From Schistocerca nitens (Eukaryota > Arthropoda > Insecta > Orthoptera > Acrididae): DNA of 64,000 nucleotides. Location of the stretch: NCBI RefSeq assembly GCF_023898315.1, contig NC_064614.1, positions 495,210,109 to 495,274,108 of the forward strand, given 5' to 3'. Each line of letters begins with the position of its first letter. Within the stretch, counting starts at the first letter, position 1. The notes under the pieces are model-generated. The model saw only the letters and a list, made by a program, of their open reading frames with translations, searched no databases and was not told the DNA's origin. This document shows positions 56,510 to 64,000 of this stretch, one piece after another. The position numbers and the translations under genes are program-made.

Positions 56510-57190
56510 GTAGGTTAATTCTTACAGAGAACAAAACAGCAACCAGCCACTATTAATACTGCTATTTATTTAGGTAAATAGCGCCGTTACCGGTTTCGAA
56601 CTGGAAAGTTCATCATCAGGCGGCTGTTCACATGATTTTCAAGATGCACTTTACATTATCGTCCGTTTTCGATTTTTTATTATTCCACTGTGGCGAAGTA
56701 TTTTTGGTGTGTTGTTGCCGTCGAAAATTCCGCGCGATTTTGTTGCGAAGTTGCAGGATTGTATTTTTCGAATCTTCCTAAATATATCCAGCAGTTACGT
56801 AATTTGAACATCACCATCTTGTGAAAAGCACCATACACACACACCAAAAAGAATTTGCCACGTGTGTGTGTGGTGCTTTTCACAAGATGGTGATGTTCAA
56901 ATTACGTAACTGCTGGATATATTTAGGAAGATTCGAAAAATACAATCCTGCAACTTCGCAACAAAATCGCGCGAAATTTTCGACGGCAACAACACACCAA
57001 AAATACTTCGCCACTGTGGAATAATAAAAAATCGAAAACGGACGATAATGTAAAGTGCATCTTGAAAATCATGTGAACAGCCGCCTGATGATGAACTTGC
57101 CAGTTCGAAACCGGTAACGGCGCTATTTACCTAAATAAATAGCATAGTGGGTGGTTGCTGTTTTCTTCTCTGTAAGAATTAACCTACATC
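56510..57190. repeat. Palindromic element F with two hammerhead motifs
   Basis: Arms of about 310 bp (about 56510-56830 and 56870-57190) are near-perfect reverse complements around a short centre with CACACACAC / GTGTGTGTG. It lies inside the tRNA-like repeat, whose body resumes at 57187 (CAGTTTTAATGTGCCAGGAA). About 50 bp of one-sided sequence (56462-56510) precedes the left arm. Reading frames in the arms (minus 56680-56883, plus 56821-57024) are the same sequence in mirror image and not genes. Confidence 0.85.
57080..57122 (+). ncRNA. Hammerhead ribozyme with complete core (element F, right arm)
   Basis: GCCG (57080-57083) pairs with CGGC (57118-57121) as stem I. CTGATGA (57085-57091) is the exact conserved core. 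GAACT and AGTTC form stem II. GAAA is at 57107-57110, stem III is ACC/GGT, and A at 57116 follows GU, giving a GUA cleavage triplet. The mirror copy on the minus strand is at about 56578-56622. All invariant bases are present; only the first stem I pair is mismatched. Known family: minimal type I hammerheads of Penelope-like elements. Confidence 0.6.
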
Positions 57191-57250
57191 AGTTTTAATG
57201 TGCCAGGAAGCTTCATATCAGCGCACACCCCGCTGCAGAGTGAAAATTTA

Positions 57251-57506
57251 ATTCTCATAATCATTTATTTAGCAATATAAACATTGCACTACAATACCGT
57301 CACGAAACAGGAGCACTTACCTAATATGCATTCACTGCTAAACAGTATGCATGATAAAATCAGTTTCTCCAGTGATATCTAATTAAATGATTGTATTAGC
57401 TTTTAAGATGTTAATACAAAGAAAAAGGATTCGATGCTACGTACAAATTAGGAATTCCTTGTAAATTACAGACACAGCAAGCCGTTTTACCTCTGATAAA
57501 TGTACA
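57251..57506. other. Intronic spacer
   Basis: AT-rich, no signal. Confidence 0.3.
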
Positions 57507-58170
57507 GGGCGTCTTTCCTAAGAGTCGTCAGGCGCTTTTTCCCTGGTGTTTCATCAGAGATTTCCAATTTAGTTTTTGCATTGCGTAGCTGTAGTCAGCC
57601 CAGACAAACACTGCTCATCACGTGTTCCACGCGACGACCAGTGTCGATAGAAAGTGTCGCTTTGTTTCGAATTACAAAGAAAATGGTTTTTAAAGTGGAA
57701 CTTTACGTGCCCATTGGATAGAGTGGTCCCAGATTATTGTAGTACGATATTTATTTTATAGATATGTAATAACAGGGAGGGTAAAACAGGGAGAATAAAC
57801 ACAGTCCAGCAGTGAGTCAGTGGCCCTGCATGTTTGGCGGCAGCAGTAAGCGTGGGCGAGGACAGTGCTGTCGGCGCTGGACTACTGATTATTCTTCGTG
57901 TTGTGCTGTACCTGTTATTGCATATCGATAAAACGAATATCGCAGAATACTAATTTGAGACCTCTCTGTCGAATGGGCACGTAAAATTCCGATTTGTAAT
58001 GGGAAACAAGCCAACGCTTTCCGTCAAAACTGGTGTCGTGTGAGAGACGGAATGAGCAGTATTTGCTTGGGCTGACTCCGGCTACACAATGCAAGAACCA
58101 AATTGCAAATATCTGATGAAACACCAGAGAAAATGCTCCTGACGACTCTTACAAGAGAGACATTGCACAT
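57507..58170. repeat. Long foldback element (MITE-like)
   Basis: The left arm (about 57507-57775) and right arm (about 57895-58170) are diverged reverse complements. Both run from AAGAGTCGTCAGG at the outer end, through GTGTTTCATCAGA and TTTACGTGCCCATT, to AATAACAGG inside. The centre (about 57780-57890) has its own small inverted pair around CAGTCCAGC / CTGGACTACTG. No coding content. Confidence 0.8.
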
Positions 58171-58960
58171 ACAACTGATCCTAAATGCTGGTTATTATTT
58201 TATTTAGTACAAACAATCGATTGTACTAGTATTAACATATTTACAATGATTTGTCTGATAAGTATGAGTACTAATTTTGTGTATCTATTTCGGCAGTCTT
58301 GAGATTCAGCGAACAAGCGAGTAATGGTATCAATATTTACCGACGCCTTTGAGGCACTCGTCTTCAGAGCTGATTTTGTGTTCAGCTAACATGTGTCGCT
58401 TGTAGATTTACTTCTCTGATATCTTCTGATTAAAAAACGGCAAGTTCGATTCACAGTAACATTTCTTACAGTATAAGGTACAAAATTAACACAGGAATCG
58501 TTTTTTAGCGTAGTTACACATAGTTTTCTTTAGCGCCGTGCGTGCAAACAAATAGGTTGTCGCGTTTCAGTTCCTTGTAACATCTAATTTTACTGATTAT
58601 ATGCTGCGAAATGTTTCTTCTAATGGAGAATAAACACCGCAGATAATATTGTTTCACAAATTATGTCGAAAATGTTAGCTGCTGAGATAATATAAATTAT
58701 GTCCCCTGACTGTGCACATATCGGATCATTACCGAAAACTTGAAACGTGACGAAAACTGTTTATGCCCACACTTCAGAGTAATGGGCATATTATTTACTG
58801 AGTTTTGGTGGGTTTTTATAGTTAGAGGGATCATACTGACTTTCGTGACTATTTATTTTAGATTTATAAGAACGACTTCTTAGAGATTCTATAGCAAATT
58901 AAACTCTAGTTGATCGTTTGAGATGCTGCTGATAAGAGGTTACACAAGAGCACGCAGAAG
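58171..58960. other. Intronic; one hammerhead-like remnant
   Basis: No gene seen. On the minus strand near 58330-58375 a CTGAAGA core is followed by a hairpin (GACG.. / ..CGTC) and GGTAAAT instead of GAAAC, a decayed single copy of the motif seen in the palindromic elements. Confidence 0.35.
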
Positions 58961-58968
58961 ATTCTGAC

Positions 58969-59388
58969 TTGGGAGAAAGCTCTGGTACAGATTTGGTAGC
59001 TGTTGCTTCTATGGTTTCAGACACTACTACAGTGACTGATGGAAGTCTGGGTAACACATCGTCAAGTGAACCAGGAGGTGAAACATCTAGTGCAAATGCA
59101 GCAGGTGAGATAAACGGTCTCCCTGTCCTCGTGGAAGCATTTCATCAAAGCTGTGAAGGCGACTCTGATACGGAACTGGCTGAAAATGTGGATTTATATT
59201 CATGGACTAAGGTTGATAGTGAACCCAAGTCCTTTAGGAAATGTCTTCCTTCTGAGGGCATATGTTTACTAGCAGAAGTTGAAATTGCTAATTTCCTGCA
59301 AGAATTTTTCAAGCTTTTTCGGCACAGATTTTGTGCTCCTGATTCATTAGTATGGATGTTTACCCCTCACAACGCATGGTGGGCTTAG
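58969..59388 (+). pseudogene. Unassigned 139-codon frame, possibly piggyBac-like N-terminus
   Basis: The frame MGESSGTDLVAVASMVSDTT onward is rich in Ser, Thr, Asp and Glu, then reads YSWTKVDSEPKSFRKCLPSEGI and NFLQEFFKLF. This layout, with an acidic start, a YxWxxxDxxP block and an LxFFxLFF-like block, is loosely like the start of piggyBac-type transposases. Sequence after it (to about 59480) may continue in another frame. Similarity is weak and could be chance. There are no flanking TTAA or inverted repeats that I could find. Confidence 0.25.
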
Positions 59389-59559
59389 AAATACGTAATG
59401 AATTGAGTGTTTTTATTGATTACTATTGTTAAAGAGTACATGCTGACATGCGTCTCACTGTTATGGTGGATAGAACATTTTATCATTTAAAGGGTTTACC
59501 AGTAACGAATCAAACCACCCGTCGGTCCATTAAAAGGCATATTTGCACACAATGAAAGA

Positions 59560-60135
59560 GACTGGTAAAAGCTGATGAAGAAGAGATTAACAAAGAAACA
59601 GCAGTCCTAAAAATTTTAGCCAAAATGGACGGTGTTGGACCGCAAACAGTTAAGGAAATGAATAAAAATCAGTTGAAAATTAAAACTCAGCCACCAGTCG
59701 GATTATCTGTAAAGGTAAATATTTAAAGGAAAGACTAAATTCGCAGTGCGCTCCATATTACCGTCAGATTTCTAGGAAAACAGCCCATTTTTTTAAAAAA
59801 AAATGGGTTTAGCACTAGAAAAGGTCACAAAGATACTTTGGACATAACCACCCATAAAACGGAACCGTTAAATGAATCGGTAATATACAACATTGACCGT
59901 GATGGTTGTGATATGACAGCCACATCGGGCAAACCAGGAGAAAAATTCGGATTCGTTTTAAAGAGCACTGTAAACCTAACGATAATAAAGCAAATGCTTT
60001 CCCGCTGCACATTACAAATAACAAACACACGTCCCGAAACATTAACGATAGGTTTTAAACCCTCCATCGTGTAAAGAGAGAGGGAAGACAATGAAAATTC
60101 TAGGAGATATCGAAGTTTATAGTCATTTTAACGAT
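59560..60135 (+). mobile_element. Penelope-like element fragment (GIY-YIG, third lineage)
   Basis: Plus-strand pieces are ETAVLKILAKMDGVGPQTVKE (about 59600-59660, the pre-endonuclease linker), NESVIYNIDRDGCDM (about 59872-59916), IGQTRRKIRIRFKEH (about 59926-59970) and DIEVYSHFN (about 60105-60130). The last three match the GIY-YIG domain and the LEELEIYSHYRK-type tail of the PLE at 43343. Frame broken more than once. The lineage differs from those at 38300, 43343 and 47660. Confidence 0.65.
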
Positions 60136-60845
60136 TCTGTATATAGCTCGTTTAACAACTGGTAATAAGTACGGTTCTTAATAAACTGAAAATAACTTCA
60201 CCACACAAACAAGAGCTAAATGAAGTAGTTTTGACAACTTACATAAGGTAACGCTGAGGAAGTATCGTCAGCCTGTAAACTGAAAAGCGAGCACCGCTTA
60301 TGGCGGGGGAAGTTGCCTTTCCCGGAAGAACGCTGAAACTGCCGTAAATGATGACTAAGAATGAATTTCCTCTCTGGCAGTGAAGAAGAGAGTGCACGGA
60401 TTTACGTAGACTCTATCCGTAGATGTTCCTTGCGTTAGTGTTGTTAGTAACTCATATCTGTATTCCATGTATTGTTAACGCACTTTATGGAAAATTAGCA
60501 TCCCCACCCCCCTGCCAGCGTGTCTGGCGGCTGCGTCGCCAGTTACTTATACGGCCCACTGTGAAAGGTAGGTGCTACTTTGTGAAACACCCTGGAGTTG
60601 CTTCTTGTAACTTAGTGAGGTACATAAGAGTGGGGAATCACCTGATCACTCTTCAGTTTGCAGACCCATGAAGGAGGGAAGTGCATAACCACAATCCAGC
60701 GATCTACCTTCTCTTGTGCTTCTTTCTACACTCCACCCTTGCCTCCTCAACCCCCTTACAACCAAAGAACACAATTTATCCTTTAACCCGACTCTACTGC
60801 ACGTAGACGTGGTACAAACATTTAATATTATTCTTAACCAACTTC
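60136..60845. other. Intronic, no gene seen
   Basis: An 82-codon plus frame (60423-60671) has a hydrophobic start (MFLALVLLVTHICIPCIV) but no further support. Confidence 0.3.
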
Positions 60846-60852
60846 ATCCTTA

Positions 60853-62278
60853 TACACTCCTGGAAATGGAAAAAAGAACACATTGACACCGGTGTGTCAG
60901 ACCCACCATACTTGCTCCGGACACTGCGAGAGGGCTGTACAAGCAATGATCACACGCACGGCACAGCGGACACACCAGGAACCGCGGTGTTGGCCATCGA
61001 ATGGCGCTAGCTGCGCAGCATTTGTGCACCGCCGCCGTCAGTGTCAGCCAGTTTGCCGTGGCATACGGAGCTCCATCGCAGTCTTTAACACTGGTAGCAT
61101 GCCGTGACAGCGTGGACGTGAACCGTATGTGCAGTTGACGGACTTTGAGCGAGGGCGTATAGTGGGCATGCGGGAGGCCGGGTGGACGTACCGCCGAATT
61201 GCTCAACACTTGGGGCGTGAGGTCTCCACAGTACATCGATGTTGTCGCCAGTGGTCGGCGGAAGGTGCACGTGCCCGTCGACCTGCGACCGGACCGCAGC
61301 GACGCACGGATGCACGCCAAGACCGTAGGATCCTACGCAGTGCCGTAGGGGACCGCACCGCCACTTCCCAGCAAATTAGGGACACTGTTGCTCCTGGGGT
61401 ATCGGCGAGGACCATTCGCAACCGTCTCCATGAAGCTGGGCTACGGTCCCGCACACCGTTAGGCCGTCTTCCGCTCACGCCCCAACATCGTGCAGCCCGC
61501 CTCCAGTGGTGTCGCGACAGGCGTGAATGGAGGGACGAATGGAGACGTGTCGTCTTCAGCGATGAGAGTCGCTTCTGCCTTGGTGCCAATGATGGTCGTA
61601 TGCGTGTTTGGCGCCGTGCAGGTGAGCGCCACAATCAGGACTGCGTACGACCGAGGCACACAGGGCCAACACCCGGCATCATGGTGTGGGGAGCGATCTC
61701 CTACACTGGCCGTACACCACTGGTGATCGTCGAGGGGACACTGAATAGTGCACGGTACATCCAAACCGTCATCGAACCCATCGTTCTACCATTCCTAGAC
61801 CGGCAAGGGAACTTGCTGTTCCAACAGGACAATGCACGTCCGCATGTATCCCGTGCCACCCAACGTGCTCTAGAAGGTGTAAGTCAACTACCCTGGCCAG
61901 CAAGATCTCCGGATCTGTCCCCCATTGAGCATGTTTGGGACTGGATGAAGCGTCGTCTCACGCGGTCTGCACGTCCAGCACGAACGCTGGTCCAACTGAG
62001 GCGCCAGGTGTAAATGGCATGGCAAGCCGTTCCACAGGACTACATCCAGCATCTCTACGATCGTCTCCATGGGAGAATAGCAGCCTGCATTGCTGCGAAA
62101 GGTGGATATACACTGTACTAGTGCCGACATTGTGCATGCTCTGTTGCCTGTGTCTATGTGCCTGTGGTTCTGTCAGTGTGATCATGTGATGTATCTGACC
62201 CCAGGAATGTGTCAATAAAGTTTCCCCTTCCTGGGACAATGAATTCACGGTGTTCTTATTTCAATTTCCAGGAGTGTA
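60853..62278 (+). mobile_element. Tc1-like DNA transposon, nearly whole
   Basis: 1426 bp with inverted repeats (TACACTCCTGGAAATGGAAA and the complement of its close match at 62248-62278) and TA on both sides (60851-60852, 62279-62280). One transposase gene fills the centre. The element split a Helitron-like repeat: bases before 60851 and after 62280 join to make its TATATAAAATTCTCGTG start. Confidence 0.94.
61099..62121 (+). pseudogene. Tc1-family transposase with two nonsense codons
   Basis: One frame of 341 codons runs from ATG 61099 to TAG 62119-62121 with only two internal stops: TGA at codon 3 and TAA at 62011-62013. No frameshift. Helix-turn-helix regions are LTDFERGRIVGMREAGWTYRRIAQHLGREVSTVHRCCRQW and RTIRNRLHEAGLRSRTP. 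The catalytic DD34E motifs are VFSDESRFCLGANDGRMRVWRR, QQDNARPHVSRATQRAL and WPARSPDLSPIEHVWDWMKRRL, all intact. The C-terminus after the TAA reads AWQAVPQDYIQHLYDRLHGRI, a normal family ending. Cut-and-paste enzyme specific for its own ends. It is the best preserved transposase in the window and the youngest-looking DNA transposon. Confidence 0.94.
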
Positions 62279-62695
62279 TATAAAATTCTCGTGTTACTGT
62301 GTTAGTTGCCATACTCCTCCGAAACGACTCGATCGATTCTGATAAAATTTTACATGTATATTCGGTAGGTCTGAGAATCGATTTTTATTTTTTTATGATG
62401 TGGCGTTACAAAATACACGCAACGCTAAATTTTCACCCTTCTACCACCAACGTCTATTTTTAATAGCGATTTTAGTAATTTAATAATTTTCAACCCCGGT
62501 CGATAACTGATCAATTATCACTTGATCAGTTATCCCCGCCAGGTGTCTACCGGTGACAGTCTTTCACTATTCGATAGACAGGTAATTGAAGAAAACGTAC
62601 CAAAGGCAACGACTCGAATATCCCTCTCTGAATCGATGTAACTAGACCGAGAAATTTAACTAGGTAGCACGCGTCATTCGCCAAACCGACATTTA

Positions 62696-62859
62696 GGCCT
62701 AGCGCACACGCATCGATTTTTATCGTACGGAAATATATCGTACGATCAAATTCTTTTAGTGGAACAAAGAAGTTCCTATGCTCTACTTTGTTCCTCTAAA
62801 AGAATTTAATAGTACAATATTTTTATGTACGATAAAAATCAATGCGTGTGTGCTTGGCC
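62696..62859. mobile_element. MITE, PIF/Harbinger-like
   Basis: 164 bp, almost entirely a hairpin. It starts GGCCTAGCGCACACGCATCG and ends with the complement of GGCCAAGCACACACGCATTG. The 3-bp duplication TTA lies at 62693-62695 and 62860-62862. The TIR start with G/C and the TTA site fit PIF/Harbinger. Confidence 0.8.
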
Positions 62860-63102
62860 TTATTCATAATGTTAGCGAACACGTTTCTACACGAAATTGC
62901 TGCCATGTTTGTATGCTCATGGACGAGCCGTGTATCGGCTGCAATTGTTAAATCCGCGCGATCTACCGTAGAAACGCTAGAATTAATAGTGGCCGATGCT
63001 GCCGGACTTCCCCCTATGCCTTTTCTCACTCCCTACACAGTTTTCGGCCATTACTATTGTTTGTGTCACGAGCTCCAGCCAACAACGGCTATTGTGTTAC
63101 AC

Positions 63103-63350
63103 GTATACATTGTGTTACACGCATACACTATTCTTATAGACTAGAGATAATTTATATGGCCAAACAACGTTTGCCGCGTCAGCTATAACATATAAAGATT
63201 TTCAGAGGCGGAACGAAGTTCGCCGGGTATACATTGTGTTGCACGTATTCATTTTTCTTATAGACTAGAGATAATTTATATGGCAAAAAACGTTTGCCGG
63301 GTCAGCTATAACATATAAAGATTTTCAGAGGCGGAACGAAGTTCGTCGGG
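63103..63350. repeat. Two-copy tandem repeat, 124-bp unit
   Basis: The unit GTATACATTGTGTTxCACG...AACGAAGTTCGYCGGG is present twice (63103-63226 and 63227-63350). It is the 3' terminal region of the Helitron-like repeat. Confidence 0.85.
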
Positions 63351-63561
63351 TATAGATAGTTTAATAATAAACATTAATTTGATACCGTTAAATCATGATT
63401 TTAATAATCTGCAATTTTTCTTTCCCTGCAACAAGGAAACTATAGGATTCTTTTGCTTTAAGTAGACTGTAATTTAATATAGAATTGGAAACATTTTCGC
63501 TAGAAGCTGTGGTTTTAGATTTATTCAAGAAAAATATAAAAAGCGAATCTTAAGGAGGAGA

Positions 63562-63790
63562 AGGTGGAGGAGATTAGTGTGTAACCTCCCGTCGACAACG
63601 AGGTCATTAGAGAGGGAGCACAAGTTTGGATAAGGGAAGGATGGGGAAGGAAATCGATTGTGCCCTTTCAAAGCAACCATCCCGACATTTGCCGGAAGCG
63701 TTTTAGGGAACTGACGGAAAACCTAAATCTGGATGGCTGGACGCGGGTTTGAACCGTGGTCCGCCTGACTGCGAGTCCACCGAATTGAAC
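63562..63790 (-). mobile_element. tRNA-derived SINE, family 3
   Basis: A minus-strand copy of the 20490-20736 family with the shared body (GGCAAATGTCGGGATGGTTGC-type and AAAGGGCACAATCG blocks) and an altered B box (GGTTCAAACCC). No clear duplication. Confidence 0.85.
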
Positions 63791-64000
63791 TTTAAACGTC
63801 CCCGCACCTCCACGGTCATAGCCCATCAGTCACAATTTTAATATGTTGTTCATGGTACTCTTTCCTGCCACTGAACAAAAATTTGCAACTACACGAATTT
63901 TTCCCCTATTCGAACTTTTCTGATCTTCTTTGACTGGATTCGTAGGCTGCGTAATTAATTAGGTTACCAAATACCGTACAACCCGAAGACACACTGCCGC
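63791..64000. other. No gene seen at right edge
   Basis: AT-rich spacer. Any further 5' exons of the WD40 gene would lie beyond it. Confidence 0.3.

Larger units (their letters stand above)
62279..63355 (+). mobile_element. Helitron-like non-autonomous repeat (main part)
   Basis: It opens TATATAAAATTCTCGTGTTA, then CTCCGAAACGACTCGATCGATTCTG and TATATTCGGTAGGTCTGAGAATCG, a 5' region shared by many arthropod Helitron-like repeats. The 3' part has GAGGCGGAACGAAGTTCGCCGGG, which can form the terminal hairpin, in two tandem copies (63103-63350). A MITE is inserted at 62696-62859. The first few bases lie left of the Tc1 at about 60846-60850. Confidence 0.55.

Noticed and set aside
56680-57024. Paired 67-codon frames on both strands with almost the same peptide
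   Set aside because: Explained by the palindrome of element F.

Overview
The window looks like nuclear DNA from a large, repeat-rich insect genome, most likely an orthopteran such as a grasshopper or locust. Reasons: one host gene has short GC-rich exons separated by 8-19 kb AT-rich introns, and the remainder is dense with tRNA-derived SINEs, LINE fragments, Tc1/mariner elements, Penelope-like elements (PLEs), a Mutator fossil, a Gypsy LTR element and a Polinton fossil. There is no bacterial-style gene organisation, no operon and no CRISPR array. The organism call is inference from family content, not from a database match.

Host gene. A single WD40-repeat protein gene runs on the minus strand. 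Four exons are visible, in transcription order 55841-55611, 36482-36353, 27792-27635 and 18539-18321. All have AG/GT junctions and compatible phases (0, 1, 0), and together they give the last 245 residues and the stop codon. An AATAAA lies 134 bp past the stop. The 5' exons must lie beyond 64000 or were not recognised. Everything from 18.5 kb to the right edge is therefore intronic apart from these exons.

Layout. 0-1.2 kb: large inverted repeat. 1.3-2 kb: a SINE and a LINE 3' end. 2.6-8.4 kb: a Mutator-type DNA transposon gene split by a Gypsy element on the minus strand (2709-7523, 193 bp LTRs, 4-bp target duplication). 8.7-12.5 kb: LINE fossils on the minus strand. 13.2-15.1 kb: a decayed Polinton DNA polymerase B with a SINE in it. 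15-18 kb: AT-rich with microsatellites. 18.3-55.8 kb: the host exons and their introns, filled with nested insertions. 55.8-64 kb: the next upstream intron with palindromic repeats, a nearly whole Tc1 element and Helitron-like sequence.

Most notable structure. At least six separate inverted-repeat (head-to-head) elements carry, in both arms and pointing outward, a hammerhead-ribozyme-like motif. Stem II covaries between families. In one set of families the catalytic C3-G8 pair appears as U3-A8. One of the elements (43343-46353) is a PLE dimer with nearly identical 1.32 kb arms encoding the RT C-terminus and GIY-YIG endonuclease. Sitting in an intron, it could fold into a very long RNA hairpin.
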